Part shown: one piece after another, positions 16,198-25,916 of the stretch | Layout of the letters: the number at the start of each line of letters is the position of its first letter | Position numbering within the stretch: position 1 is the first letter of the stretch | Assembly: GCA_947498025.1 (NCBI GenBank) | Contig: CANMJR010000016.1 | Coordinates: forward strand, 1-58,153 | DNA: 58,153 nucleotides | Origin: Helicobacteraceae bacterium | GTDB taxonomy: Bacteria; Campylobacterota; Campylobacteria; Campylobacterales; Sulfurimonadaceae | Reading direction: 5' to 3' | The notes under the pieces: model-generated | The model's input: the letters and a program-made list of their open reading frames with translations, nothing else | Database searches by the model: none | Told to the model about the DNA's origin: nothing | Position numbers and translations under genes: made by a program

Positions 16198-18089
16198 AAA
16201 CAGTAATTCTGTTTTTATTTCTACTCTCGCTGCGTCTAGCAGCCGACCCTATCGTCTTGTATGAAAATTTCGCCCCCGTTATGACCCGTACGCATCAAAT
16301 AGCAATCGAAGATGCCAACGCTACCCTCACTTCCCAAGATGTACTGGAGGGAAAATATGCCTCGACATATCCCAAATATTTTACAAGTTACACTCGCTCC
16401 GTATTTTGGACGAAGGTAACCCTTAAAAACGGCTCCGACAAACCGCAAAATTTATTTTTTAGAAATCCTAGGACAGGAACTAACATTGATGCTACTATTT
16501 ATCAAGGAAAAACCATCAAAGCTTCGTATGCATTAGGAGGTTTACGGAATCAAAAATTTCATTCCATCGCCTCCACCAAAAGCGTATTTGAATTAAGCCT
16601 CAATCCGGGTGAAGAGGTAAACGTCATTACACGCTTCGAATCCTTAGGCGCTATAAATCTGGAGTGGGAAATATTGAGCCCTCAAAAATACTCCTACAGC
16701 ACTATCATGGAAATCGCTCTCTATGCATTCTTCGGCGGAGTAATGCTCGCTCTCGTCATTTACAACATGTCGATGTTTCTGAGTTTAAAGGAGCCTGTTT
16801 ATCTGATGTATATTTTACATGGGATAACTCTGATATGGTATCAATATTCAATTAACGGGATGTTTTACTTTTTAGACATCGGTATCAATTTCTATTTTAT
16901 CATTATCAGCACTTGGATAAGCCCTTTTTTAACGACCGTCTTTTTTGTTTTGTTGACGATTACCTTTTTCAAATTCCATGATAAAAACAAAAAAATATTC
17001 TCTGCGTTGATTTTTTTCGGATTTCTCAATTTCGTCATTTTTTTACTTATGGTTTACCAGTTAATCGATCCGAGCCTACTCCTGTACACAGCCTATTTTA
17101 TACCTATACCGTTGATCACAGGCTTTTTTATTATCCTCGTCAGTCTCTACGCTCTTACTAAAAAGTATGTCGGCGCACTCTATTTTCTTATCGGCGAAGG
17201 ACTCTATATGTTGGCTGTAGTATATGTTGCACTTGGCACCGGCGGTTATTCCAGCTCATTTGCTTTACCGGCGTACATCATTGTCCCCTTTGCCGTTCTC
17301 ATTGAAATGATTTTGTTGTCCATGGCGCTTGCACAACGTGTTGCGCAAATCAAATCCGACAACAATCTGAAAAGCAGTCTCCTGATTGAAGAGGAAAAAT
17401 TTGTATCAGTCGGAAAAACAATCGGGAACGTCACTCATCAGTGGAAAGAACCCATATCGCAACTGAGCTCGTACCTGATGTATTTTGAAAGCCTCTACCG
17501 CCTCAAAAAACATGATACTCTGTTAGCCGAATTCGGCTCCAACATCGAAAAAATGAATACTGTTTTAGTCTATATGAAAGGTACGGTCGATGATCTGTAC
17601 GATTTTTACAGCAACAGTGATTATCAGAATAGCTTCAATCTCAAAAAACAAATCGACATGGCGTGCAAACTTCAGCGAGACAATCTAATCCTCTCTCATA
17701 TAGACGTTGTTATGAATTGTCCTGAAAATATTATAGTATCGGGGGCGAAACACGCTTTTGCCAATATTTTGATGATATTGTTTGACAACAGTATCTATCA
17801 GCTTACCCATGCCGCAATCAACTATCCTGTAATCACCATTACCGTAACAAAAACGGATGATACGGTAGAAATTCGCTTCGGTGACAATGGAAGCGGTATC
17901 GACCCTAAAGTAATTACTAAAATATTCACATCTCCCTGCACGACTAAAGGAGAGAACGGGTGTGGAATTGGTCTCCCTTTAGCAAAAAAACTCATTAATG
18001 AACGGCTGAATGGATCGATAAATGTTACCAACGACACGTATGGGGCACTATTTACTATGACACTCAAACAGTCACATATTAGTCATTAA
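16194..18089 (+). CDS. 7TMR-DISM sensor histidine kinase
   Basis: The product is 631 aa. A signal sequence is followed by a periplasmic 7TMR-DISM extracellular domain (about 20-165; YTRSVFWTKVTLKN), seven membrane helices (about 175-385; MEIALYAFFGGVMLALVIYN) and a cytoplasmic kinase. The H-box is NVTHQWKEP with His at about 415, and the ATPase domain ends with GDNGSGI and GCGIGLPLAKKL. The gene overlaps the OmpR-family regulator by four bases, so they form one two-component pair. 7TMR-DISM sensors usually detect carbohydrates or other small periplasmic ligands; the ligand here is unknown. Codon use is more GC-rich than in the flanking housekeeping genes. Confidence 0.9.
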   Translation: MKTVILFLFLLSLRLAADPIVLYENFAPVMTRTHQIAIEDANATLTSQDVLEGKYASTYPKYFTSYTRSVFWTKVTLKNGSDKPQNLFFRNPRTGTNIDATIYQGKTIKASYALGGLRNQKFHSIASTKSVFELSLNPGEEVNVITRFESLGAINLEWEILSPQKYSYSTIMEIALYAFFGGVMLALVIYNMSMFLSLKEPVYLMYILHGITLIWYQYSINGMFYFLDIGINFYFIIISTWISPFLTTVFFVLLTITFFKFHDKNKKIFSALIFFGFLNFVIFLLMVYQLIDPSLLLYTAYFIPIPLITGFFIILVSLYALTKKYVGALYFLIGEGLYMLAVVYVALGTGGYSSSFALPAYIIVPFAVLIEMILLSMALAQRVAQIKSDNNLKSSLLIEEEKFVSVGKTIGNVTHQWKEPISQLSSYLMYFESLYRLKKHDTLLAEFGSNIEKMNTVLVYMKGTVDDLYDFYSNSDYQNSFNLKKQIDMACKLQRDNLILSHIDVVMNCPENIIVSGAKHAFANILMILFDNSIYQLTHAAINYPVITITVTKTDDTVEIRFGDNGSGIDPKVITKIFTSPCTTKGENGCGIGLPLAKKLINERLNGSINVTNDTYGALFTMTLKQSHISH

Positions 18090-18122
18090 AACTAAAAAAC
18101 ATAAATAAAAGGAACTCAGATT

Positions 18123-18995
18123 ATGAAACATTTTTTACCCCTTATCTTGATTGTATCGGCGCCGATAATCGCTGCTGTCAATGATGTTCTCCCGACCGAT
18201 TACATCGCCAATAGACCCGGAGAGAGTTTCGCCACTCTCTACTTTAAAGAATCCGACAGCGACGGCTACTACAGAAACGGCACTAAACTCATCAACGACT
18301 CCGTGTCACTCTCGGCTCAAGCGCTCCGATTAGGACACACAACCGAACTGTTCGGCTACACCACCTCCTTTACGGCTGTAGGGGCTTATGCTAAAACCAC
18401 CTTTGACGGAGCTGTTGTCGAAGCGCTTTATCCGAAAACGACGTCAGGAATGAGCGATATACGGCTTGGAATGACCACATGGCTACTCAACAAACCCTCC
18501 GAAAAGGAATATTTGGCACTCACCCCGATGATATTCTTTCCGACCGGAGAGTACGACTCTTCCAGAGCTTTCAACATCGGAGAAAACCGCTTCAAAGCGA
18601 CGCTAGGGGCAGGTTACGTCAATCGATTTATGAAAAACGATGTTGGGGAACTCTTTTTAGAAATATCCCCTGAATTAGCCGTTTACGGAAACAATAATGA
18701 TGCCAAAGGGAAAAAACTGGAACAAGCTCCTAGCTACGCCTTAACGAGTTATCTGCGATACCATCCCTTACCGATACTCGATATCTTCACAGGGTGCCAA
18801 ATCAATGGGGGAAGCGAAACCAGCGTTAATGGTGTAGAGCAAAACGATCAACCAAATAATACACGGCTAATGTTCGGAGGATCTTTTGTTCTCTACAGAA
18901 CACAAATTATGTTTCGACATGCTTACGATACCGGTATCCATACCGGATTTAAAACTGGGAATGAAACAATGATCCGACTCCAATGGAGTCTATAA
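18123..18995 (+). CDS. outer-membrane protein of the MetA phenol-pathway transporter type
   Basis: The product is 290 aa. A signal peptide (KHFLPLILIVSAPIIAA) is followed by NDVLPTDYIANRPGESFATLYF and strongly alternating barrel strands, with PMIFFPTGEYD in the middle and an aromatic/hydrophobic end (MIRLQWSL). The pattern fits the PF13557 family (putative phenol-pathway outer-membrane transporters). It follows the kinase gene by 33 bases with an AAGGAA site, so it is probably co-transcribed and may be a target or helper of the two-component system. Substrate unknown. Confidence 0.7.
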   Translation: MKHFLPLILIVSAPIIAAVNDVLPTDYIANRPGESFATLYFKESDSDGYYRNGTKLINDSVSLSAQALRLGHTTELFGYTTSFTAVGAYAKTTFDGAVVEALYPKTTSGMSDIRLGMTTWLLNKPSEKEYLALTPMIFFPTGEYDSSRAFNIGENRFKATLGAGYVNRFMKNDVGELFLEISPELAVYGNNNDAKGKKLEQAPSYALTSYLRYHPLPILDIFTGCQINGGSETSVNGVEQNDQPNNTRLMFGGSFVLYRTQIMFRHAYDTGIHTGFKTGNETMIRLQWSL

Positions 18996-19050
18996 TCACA
19001 ATATTGTTTGAGGCTTAAAAAAATCTATCACAGTGAAAATGAATAATTAG

Positions 19051-19197
19051 TCACCCCTTAAAAATGACAAAACAGACAAACATGGCGGAACAGGTATCGG
19101 GCTTTTTATTGCAAAAATGATTATTGAACAAAAATTGTATGCAAAAATAGAAGTGTATAACGACAAAAACGGGGCAGTTTTTGAGATTAAGTTTTAG
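19051..19197 (+). pseudogene. histidine kinase ATPase domain, C-terminal remnant
   Basis: An unstarted frame after a TAG at 19048 reads [16 protein letters not shown] and then NGAVFEIKF to a stop at 19195-19197. This is the G2 box and end of a HATPase domain. The rest of the kinase is missing. It lies between the outer-membrane protein gene and the convergent ABC-F gene and marks a deletion of an older signalling gene. Confidence 0.75.
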
Positions 19198-19225
19198 TGT
19201 AAGGATTTATCTCAAAAAACAATTG

Positions 19226-21061
19226 CTAGCCCTCAAGCTCTTCTAATTTTTTATCATAACTCTCTAAAATTTCATCTAGCTTGTTTTGAGTAATCTCTAA
19301 AAGTTCAAACTTGTTCTCTATCTCTTTTTCCGACTTTGCAATAAGCTGTGAAATCTCCATAATTTTGGAGTTGTCCGATTTATTTGAAGCCTGCATTAAA
19401 TCTGCATGATAAATCTCTAACATCTCCTCACTCTCAATTATAAATTTTTCCAGTTTTTCAACCTCTTTTTTGAGGGAGGAGGTTGCTTTGCTTCGCTCTT
19501 GAACAAGGGTAGCTCTTAGTTTTTTATTCTCCTGTCTGTTCCCTTTTGGAGCAGATTTTACCTTCTCTTGCGCCTCTTCCTCTTCCCAACCGATTTTTTC
19601 TAAAAACAGGTCATATCCGCCGTCAAAATATTCAGCTCCCTCTTTGGCAAAAATTATCAGTCTGTCGCAAACTCTTCGGAGCAGCTCCTCGGAGTGGGTA
19701 ACGATAATGACCGAGCCTTTGAAGTTCTGTATGGCTATTGTCAGTGCTTCTATGGAGTCCATGTCGAGGTGATTTGTGGGTTCATCCAAGAAGAGCAGGT
19801 TGACGTTGCGAGCCAAAATCTGCCCCAGCATGACACGGCTTTTTTCTCCGCCTGAGAGGAGTGAAATTTTCTTTTTTGCACTCTCTCCGCTAAACATCAT
19901 GCCGCCGCAAATGCTTCTTACATTAGACTCAGAGAGGTTAGGATTTCCTACATAAATCTCATCCATGACTGTATTTTTAGGGCTGAGATGTGCAATGTTT
20001 GTCTGTCCGAAGTGGGCGTATGCAGTCGTAGTGTGAAATTTCACCTCTCCTCTGAGAGGCTTTAACTCTCCTGCAATCGTATTTAAAAGAGTCGATTTTC
20101 CTTTGCCGTTTTTTCCGATGATTCCTAAACACTCTCCTTTTTCAAGTGCAAACGAGATGTTTTTGAAGAGAATATTTTCGGGTGTATATCCGAAGCTTAA
20201 ATCTTTGACCTCAAGCAGAACTTTTGCAGGGGTCTCTTTGAAGTTAAAATCAAATTTCAGAGTCGAGTCAAAGCCTAAATCTTCAAGTAAATCCATCTTC
20301 TCAAGCTGTTTTACTTTTGACTGGGCAAGAGCCGCCGTAGAGGCACGGGCTTTGTTTTTGGCTATGAACTCTTCAAGCTCTTTTACCTTTTTGTCCTGAG
20401 AGATTTTCTGCTTCTCGTAAAGCTCCTCATTTGCTTTGAGCTGGGCATAAAATTTATGGGTGTCACCTTGAATCAGGCTAAGAGACTTGCGGATAATCCC
20501 CATAGTGTGGGTTGTAATGCTGTCCATAAAATCCCTGTCATGGGTTACTAAAATAATCTCCCCTTCAAAAGCCTTGAGAAAAGCTCTCAGCCAGCGAAGA
20601 GAGACGATGTCAAGATAGTTGGTAGGCTCATCCAAAAGCAGCAGGTTCGGCTCAGTCACTAAAAGCTTCGCAAGGTTTATCCGTATCTGATACCCGCCGG
20701 AGAAGGAGAGCGGATTTTTTTCTAAATCATCTTGCGTAAAGCCCAGACCAAAAAGAATCTTCTCTACTTTATAGAGGCTAAACTTATCGTCATCCGCCAA
20801 AGCCAAAGCGGCTTCTTCTCTAAGCGTTGGCTCACTGAACTCAAGATGTTGTTTGAGTGCTCCGATTTTATACCCTTTCGGCAGGACTATTTCGCCGCTA
20901 TCGGGAGTGTCTTCACCCAAAATCAGTTTAAAAAGTGTTGATTTTCCGCTTCCGTTTCTTCCGACCAAACCTATCTTATTGCCGGAGTTCAGCTTAAAGT
21001 TGAGGTCGGAGAAAAGCTCTTGTGAGGTGAAACTTTTAGAAATATTAATAAGTTGTATCAT
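19226..21061 (-). CDS. ABC-F family ATPase (ribosome-associated type)
   Basis: The product is 611 aa with two ABC domains and no membrane helices. Domain 1 has GRNGSGKST near residue 40 and the LSFSGG-type signature followed by LLLLDEPTNYLD. Domain 2 has GKNGKGKST near 325, LLSGGEKSR and LLFLDEPTNHLD. The segment between them (about 190-275) is the charged linker of ABC-F proteins, and residues about 520-611 form a coiled coil as in Uup/YheS-like members. Such proteins act in the cytoplasm on the ribosome. The exact subfamily cannot be fixed by eye. Confidence 0.9.
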   Translation of the reverse strand: MIQLINISKSFTSQELFSDLNFKLNSGNKIGLVGRNGSGKSTLFKLILGEDTPDSGEIVLPKGYKIGALKQHLEFSEPTLREEAALALADDDKFSLYKVEKILFGLGFTQDDLEKNPLSFSGGYQIRINLAKLLVTEPNLLLLDEPTNYLDIVSLRWLRAFLKAFEGEIILVTHDRDFMDSITTHTMGIIRKSLSLIQGDTHKFYAQLKANEELYEKQKISQDKKVKELEEFIAKNKARASTAALAQSKVKQLEKMDLLEDLGFDSTLKFDFNFKETPAKVLLEVKDLSFGYTPENILFKNISFALEKGECLGIIGKNGKGKSTLLNTIAGELKPLRGEVKFHTTTAYAHFGQTNIAHLSPKNTVMDEIYVGNPNLSESNVRSICGGMMFSGESAKKKISLLSGGEKSRVMLGQILARNVNLLFLDEPTNHLDMDSIEALTIAIQNFKGSVIIVTHSEELLRRVCDRLIIFAKEGAEYFDGGYDLFLEKIGWEEEEAQEKVKSAPKGNRQENKKLRATLVQERSKATSSLKKEVEKLEKFIIESEEMLEIYHADLMQASNKSDNSKIMEISQLIAKSEKEIENKFELLEITQNKLDEILESYDKKLEELEG

Positions 21062-21113
21062 TTGATTCTTCTTGTGGATTTAAAATTTTCGTATTATATC
21101 ATTGATGTTGTAC

Positions 21114-21290
21114 ACCTTGTAATTCTCAAAAAACAAAGTTTTTTCTAAAGAAACATTTTCGCTATGCGAAAAACGATTCTCTTGTTTTGTAGCTTTAGGG
21201 GGTTGTAGGGACAATTTGCAGCAGCCACTAAAACGGACTCATTCTGTGCTTTTATATGGCACAGAACACACGTGTTCGTTTTAGTGCGTA
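21114..21290 (+). repeat. dispersed structured repeat, copy 2 (long form)
   Basis: It begins CCTTGTAATTCTC, contains GCTTTAGGGGGTTGTAGGGA and ends with the stem CACTAAAACG ... CGTTTTAGTG. Both hairpins are longer than in the other copies; the second holds an extra stem TTCTGTGC / GCACAGAA. It sits just upstream of the ABC-F gene. The rest of 21291-21425 holds only a short unassigned minus-strand frame with no recognisable homologue. Confidence 0.75.
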
Positions 21291-21425
21291 ATTTAGTTAA
21301 AAACTACATTTTTTTAGGAGCAGCTCCATCGCCTCTTTTTCGGTGTCTGCCGTGTCGCAAGAAATCTCTTTTTTGTATCATACAACTCATATCATACCAT
21401 AGAGTTATTTTTTAAAAAATATAAC

Positions 21426-23537
21426 TTAGTTCTCAATAAGACTTAAGCCGACTTTACCTTTTTCATTATCAATAGAGATAACCTCTATTTGAGGCAGATA
21501 TTGGTTGAGCGAGAGCACTTCAAGCGGGTGAGAGATGCGAGAAGCACTCATTTTAGAGATATGTATCATCCCGTCATTTTTCAGCCCTATATCCACAAAA
21601 GCTCCAAAATCTGCAATATTTCGTACAACGCCGGAGACAAAACTGCCGACACTCAGCATTTTTATATCCGTAATACCATCTTTAAACGGAATGGCAGGCA
21701 ACTCCTCTCTTGGGTCGAATCCGGGTTTTTTTAGCTCTTTTACAATATCTTTGAGCGTCTCAACTCCCACATGCCAAGCCTCTGCTTTTTGCTCAACATT
21801 CAGCGTAACCAAATCCATACCGTCAAGTTTTTTTGCTATTTCGTAACTCTCAGGGTGGATTCCGCTGTTGTCAAAGATGCTTTTGCCATCTTTAATGCGG
21901 ATAAATCCTGCTGCCTGCTCATACGCTTTTTTGCCCAAACCTTTTACTTTTAGAAGCTGTTCTTTGCTTATAAAGTTGCCGTTGGTCTCTCTATGTGCGA
22001 TAATATTTTGAGCCACTTTTGCACCTACTCCTGCAACATAGGAGAGAAGCGAAGCGGAGGCGGAGTTTATGTCAACGCCCACGCGGTTTACAAGGTCTTG
22101 TGTAACATCCGTCAGTTTTTTCTCCAAAAGTTTTTGGTCAACATCATGCTGGTACTGCCCGATTCCAAGAGATTTCGGGTCAATCTTCACAAGTGCCGCC
22201 ATCGGGTCTCTGAGTCTTGCAGCAATAGAGATAGCACCTCGGATGGTTACATCAAGGTTCGGATACTCCTCGGATGCGATTTTTGAAGCGGAATAGACCG
22301 AAGCTCCGGCTTCTGAAACAACGGTGTAGTTGAGCTTTGCATTTTCCTCTTTGTTGATACGGGCAAAAAACTCCTGCGTCTCTCTTGAGCCTGTTCCGTT
22401 TCCTATGGCGATACCTGTAATGTTATATTTGCCCACGAGTTGCAAAATCTTTTTTTTGGAATTTTCATAATCCTTTTGCGGCTCTGTCGGATAGATTACT
22501 GCAGATTCCAGATAGTTGCCGTTTTCATCAATCACAGCCAGTTTACATCCGGATCTAAAAGCAGGGTCAACACCCAGAAGAACCCTCTTTGTGACCGGAG
22601 GAGTCATGAGAAGCTGGTTGAGATTTTTTCCAAAAACAGCAATTGCGGAGATGTCGGCTTTCTCTTTGAGTTCTGCCTGAACTTCTCGCTCTATTGAGGG
22701 AAGGAGAAGCCGTTTGAGCCCATCTTTGTAAGCCTCAAAAAGCAGCTCTTTTGCGCTTGAAGCATTGCGTGGAATTTTGTACTGTCTGATATTCTCTTCC
22801 ACATGCTCCGTATCAATAGTTATTTTTACAGAGAGCTCTTTCTCTTTTACGCCGCGCATGATGGCTAGGTAGCGGTGCGATGGCATGTAAGCAACTTTTT
22901 CACTCTTTGCATCTTTGGCACCAAAGTTTTTAAAAGTCCCGTTCTCATCAAAGGTTTTTGTTCTTTTTATCTCCAACGCTCCATGACGCATCATGGTGTT
23001 TCGAATGGCTTCACGCTCTTTTGGGAGGTCGGCGTATCTCTCTGCCAAAATATCCTGTGCCCCTTTTATCGCCCCATCTGCCGAAGTCACAGCACCTTTT
23101 ACAAACCCCTTTGCATGTAAAAGCAGCTCTTGAAGTGAGAGTTTCGCACTCTCTAAAGTATCGGCGAGAGAAGTTAAACCATTTTCTATAGCAGTGGCTG
23201 CGCGGGAGCTTTTTTTCTCTTTATATGGACGGTAAATATCCTCTAAAGCTCTCAAACTGTCCGCTTCTTCTATGCTCTTTTTGATTGCCTCACTGAGGGT
23301 TGCTCTCTCTTGAATAAGTCTTAAAACTTCCTCTTTGCGTTCTAAAAGTTTTTTAGAGCTCATGTAAATAGTCTCAAAATCACGAAGCACTTCATCGTCC
23401 GCTCCGCCTGTCATTTCTTTGCGGTAACGGGCTATGAATGGAATGGTCGAACCCTCTTCTAAAAGCTTTAAAATATTTTCTATATACTCTTTCTTAAGGG
23501 CTGTTTTTTTTACTAATAGGTCTGTTAAATTATTCAT
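21426..23537 (-). CDS. tex: Tex-family RNA-binding protein
   Basis: From the ATG at 23537 (AAGAAGAG upstream) the product is 703 aa, close to the usual length. Order of domains: N-terminal helical region (TIPFIARYRKEMTGG), YqgF/RuvX-like nuclease-fold domain (about 315-440; VLLGVDPAFRSGCKLAVID), helix-hairpin-helix pair (about 475-560; NSASASLLSYVAGVG) and a C-terminal S1 domain (about 625-700; GSFVSGVVRNIADFGAFVDIG). Tex proteins bind nucleic acid and influence transcription. The start lies inside the last codons of the upstream DksA-like gene (8-base overlap), suggesting coupled translation. An upstream ATG at 23564 lacks a good site. Confidence 0.95.
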   Translation of the reverse strand: MNNLTDLLVKKTALKKEYIENILKLLEEGSTIPFIARYRKEMTGGADDEVLRDFETIYMSSKKLLERKEEVLRLIQERATLSEAIKKSIEEADSLRALEDIYRPYKEKKSSRAATAIENGLTSLADTLESAKLSLQELLLHAKGFVKGAVTSADGAIKGAQDILAERYADLPKEREAIRNTMMRHGALEIKRTKTFDENGTFKNFGAKDAKSEKVAYMPSHRYLAIMRGVKEKELSVKITIDTEHVEENIRQYKIPRNASSAKELLFEAYKDGLKRLLLPSIEREVQAELKEKADISAIAVFGKNLNQLLMTPPVTKRVLLGVDPAFRSGCKLAVIDENGNYLESAVIYPTEPQKDYENSKKKILQLVGKYNITGIAIGNGTGSRETQEFFARINKEENAKLNYTVVSEAGASVYSASKIASEEYPNLDVTIRGAISIAARLRDPMAALVKIDPKSLGIGQYQHDVDQKLLEKKLTDVTQDLVNRVGVDINSASASLLSYVAGVGAKVAQNIIAHRETNGNFISKEQLLKVKGLGKKAYEQAAGFIRIKDGKSIFDNSGIHPESYEIAKKLDGMDLVTLNVEQKAEAWHVGVETLKDIVKELKKPGFDPREELPAIPFKDGITDIKMLSVGSFVSGVVRNIADFGAFVDIGLKNDGMIHISKMSASRISHPLEVLSLNQYLPQIEVISIDNEKGKVGLSLIEN

Positions 23538-23886
23538 ATCTCTTCTTTTGTAAATTGGAGGCACACTGAGTGCAGTAGCTTGATTCCGGAAGTATAAGAA
23601 GGCGTTGGTAGGGAATATCTTCTTCGCACTCGATGCATATTCCGTACTCTTCTCTGTCCACTCTGTTTATACTATATTTTAGTTTTGTGATTCGTATTTT
23701 TGCTTCATGTAGGATGCGTTCAAAAACCTCTTGTTCGCTCATCATCTCGAAGCGCTCATCACTCCCGATGCAGCAGTCCGGAATTATGGGCTTGGTCTTC
23801 TCTTCAAGCTCAATTACTTCACGCTCAAGGGAGTCCAAATCTTCTGAAATCTTCTTTTTCAGCTCATCTTTTTGTGCTAAAGTCAT
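23530..23886 (-). CDS. DksA/TraR-type zinc-finger protein
   Basis: The C-terminus has CIECEEDIPYQRLLILPE followed by CTQC: two CxxC pairs as in DksA/TraR zinc fingers. The N-terminal half is a charged helical hairpin (LKKKISEDLDSLEREVIELE). From the ATG at 23886 the length is 118 aa; an in-frame ATG at 23913 would overlap the end of the DUF234 gene and give 127 aa, and neither has a strong ribosome site. DksA-type proteins bind RNA polymerase in the secondary channel. It is placed between the DUF234 gene and tex in one transcription direction. Confidence 0.85.
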   Translation of the reverse strand: MTLAQKDELKKKISEDLDSLEREVIELEEKTKPIIPDCCIGSDERFEMMSEQEVFERILHEAKIRITKLKYSINRVDREEYGICIECEEDIPYQRLLILPESSYCTQCASNLQKKRYE

Positions 23887-23891
23887 AGTTT

Positions 23892-24803
23892 TTAGTATCT
23901 CTTCCCGATGCATTCTATAAAATCTTTTTCGCTTAAATCTTCTACAAGCGTTTTAAAGTTTTTGAGTGCATAGAGTTTGAGGTCGTCACCCTTCTCATTT
24001 TTTAGCTCGTTTGAAAAGCCACTTTTAGAGAAGAGTACGAAGATGTCGGGAGTAAGCTTGGCTGCCTCACACTTCTCTTTGAGTTTTGTGAGGTCACTCT
24101 TGTTTGCTTTTGAGTTTGAATATTTGCAGGCTCCGGCTATTATTTTGCCGGACTTTGTTTTTGCTAAGATGTCTATCTCGACATCTCTGTCCCAGTAGCT
24201 TCCAATCTCGACAATACGGTCTTCTTTAAAGCTTTTTTTGAGCAGCTCTTTTGAAAGTCTCTCAAAAATAAGATTAGAAAATCCGCTCTCACGGTTGGCA
24301 AACTTCTCCTTAACCTCTTTAAAATCTCCCTCTTTAATGCTCTTAAAATAGGGTGAAATAAAGGCAAACCAAAAACGCATAAAAGGTACGGAGAAGTTAA
24401 GTTTATCGGCTATCTCCTCACCGTTTGGAGGAGTTTCTAATGACTTTTCAATGCTCATAAATCCCATCGCACAGAGGGAGTCAATTACACTCTCCCCTTC
24501 AGCTTTTGTGATGCGAGCTCTCTTAAAGGCAGAGTGCGTACGGCGGTCTCCCGAAGCCACACCGCTAAGAAGTGCATGGCTTGCTTTGTCGCTCTTTGTA
24601 ACCTTGGTAATATCGCCATGAATGTAGGTGTAGTTTCTCAAAAGCTTACTTTCGATGAGGTTAATCGGCGGCACCGATGTATCAACATCCCATCCCATTC
24701 CGCCAAAAATAGAAAAATATTCAATTGCCTCTTCGAGGTCTTTAGGGTTATTTTGATAATAAAATGAGCGAAACTGTTCTAAAAGCGTAGGGTATTTTGC
24801 CAT
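23892..24803 (-). CDS. DUF234 protein with restriction-endonuclease-like fold
   Basis: From the ATG at 24803 the product is 303 aa. The C-terminal half (about 165-280) reads VEIDILAKTKSGKIIAGACK, the D ... x-C-K pattern of PD-(D/E)xK-like folds found in DUF234. In many archaea and bacteria DUF234 is the end of an AAA ATPase; here no ATPase domain is present, and the N-terminal half is helical (winged-helix-like). No partner ATPase is adjacent. An upstream ATG at 24875 adds 24 residues without a good site. Function unknown. Confidence 0.65.
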   Translation of the reverse strand: MAKYPTLLEQFRSFYYQNNPKDLEEAIEYFSIFGGMGWDVDTSVPPINLIESKLLRNYTYIHGDITKVTKSDKASHALLSGVASGDRRTHSAFKRARITKAEGESVIDSLCAMGFMSIEKSLETPPNGEEIADKLNFSVPFMRFWFAFISPYFKSIKEGDFKEVKEKFANRESGFSNLIFERLSKELLKKSFKEDRIVEIGSYWDRDVEIDILAKTKSGKIIAGACKYSNSKANKSDLTKLKEKCEAAKLTPDIFVLFSKSGFSNELKNEKGDDLKLYALKNFKTLVEDLSEKDFIECIGKRY

Positions 24804-24942
24804 GGAGAAGCCTTTTTTTGTTTTTGCAATTATACTTGAATTATGTTGAAACAGTAGTTTGCAGGCTTCATGCAAACGTATTCATAAGCAGATAAAATTT
24901 TAAAGATTTTTGGATAGCATTTGACTATTAGGAGGAACTTTT

Positions 24943-25302
24943 ATGAACTTTAACGAAATAGACACCTACTTACTTTCAAAAAAAGGCGCCACTTTTGATT
25001 ACCCATTTGATAAAACGGTGCGAGTCTATCGAGTTGCCGACAAAATGTTTGCACTCATGGCAGATGAAAAACCACTCTCCATCAATCTAAAATGCGACCC
25101 ACTCTACGCACTAGAACTCCGCTCTTTGTATGAGTCAGTAAAAAGCGGTTACCACATGAACAAAAAACATTGGAACACCGTAACACTCGGCGGTGATGTG
25201 GATGACACGCTTTTGAGGGAATTCATAGACCACTCTTGTGAACTTGTTTATGGTAAACTTACTAAAAAACAAAAAGAGTTATTGAAAAAGGAAAGAGTGT
25301 GA
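24943..25302 (+). CDS. MmcQ/YjbR family protein
   Basis: The product is 119 aa with an ideal TTAGGAGG ribosome site. It carries the family landmarks: KKGATFDYPFDKTVRVYRV, MFALM, SINLKCDPLYALELR and KKHWNTVTLGGDVDD. This fold is a small CyaY-like or MotA-like DNA-binding fold; its role is not established. Its stop overlaps the GTG start of the first DUF488 gene by four bases, so it may have become the first gene of that operon. Confidence 0.9.
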   Translation: MNFNEIDTYLLSKKGATFDYPFDKTVRVYRVADKMFALMADEKPLSINLKCDPLYALELRSLYESVKSGYHMNKKHWNTVTLGGDVDDTLLREFIDHSCELVYGKLTKKQKELLKKERV

Positions 25303-25916
25303 ATACGATTTATACGATAGGTCATTCAATATATGAAATTGAAGACTTTGTCAAATTGTTAAAACAAAGTCAGATTAATACTATCGTAGATGTACGAAGT
25401 ACTCCATATAGTAAATTTGCCCCACAATATAATAGAGAAACACTAAAAGAATATCTAAAACAAAATAGTATCTGTTATATTTTTATGGGTAATCTTCTTG
25501 GTGCAAGATATGAAGATAAAACTCTTCTTTTTGATGATGGCAAAGTTAATTTTAAAAAAGTTCAAGAAACTAAAAATTTTCAAGATGGTGTAATGAGATT
25601 GCAAAAGGGTATTGAAAAGGGCTATAGTATTTCATTGATGTGTTCTGAGAAAGAGGCTTTTGACTGCCATAGATTTGGATTGATTTCAGAGTTTTTGTCA
25701 AAAAAATCAATAGAAATAAATCATATTTATCCTGATAAAGTTGTTATACAACAAGAACTTGAGCAGAAATTATTAAAAAAATATGAAAAACAAATTCCTA
25801 AAATAGATTTATTTAATCCAAATATTAACTTTGAAGAGCAATTAAAAGAGGCATATAAATTAAGAAATAAAGACATAGCTTACAATGCACTTACACAAGA
25901 AGGAGATGACGAATGA
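25299..25916 (+). CDS. DUF488 protein A of the DUF488-DUF488-dual-OB cassette
   Basis: The product is 205 aa from a GTG with an AAGGAAAG site. The start reads YTIGHSIYEIEDFVKLL, then VDVRSTPYSKFAPQY, GARYED and LMCSEKEAFDCHR near residues 110-124; these are the conserved DUF488 blocks with a Cys ... CHR pair that looks catalytic. The last 60 residues are a charged helical extension (EQLKEAYKLRNKDIAY). The gene overlaps the YjbR gene upstream and the second DUF488 gene downstream by four bases each. AT content is higher than in the genes before it. DUF488 has no firmly established activity. Confidence 0.85.
   Translation: MNTIYTIGHSIYEIEDFVKLLKQSQINTIVDVRSTPYSKFAPQYNRETLKEYLKQNSICYIFMGNLLGARYEDKTLLFDDGKVNFKKVQETKNFQDGVMRLQKGIEKGYSISLMCSEKEAFDCHRFGLISEFLSKKSIEINHIYPDKVVIQQELEQKLLKKYEKQIPKIDLFNPNINFEEQLKEAYKLRNKDIAYNALTQEGDDE

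Noticed and set aside
21299-21380. Short minus-strand frame (CDTADTEKEAMELLLKKC) as a gene end
   Set aside because: No start, no recognisable family and only about 27 codons; kept only as an unassigned stretch.
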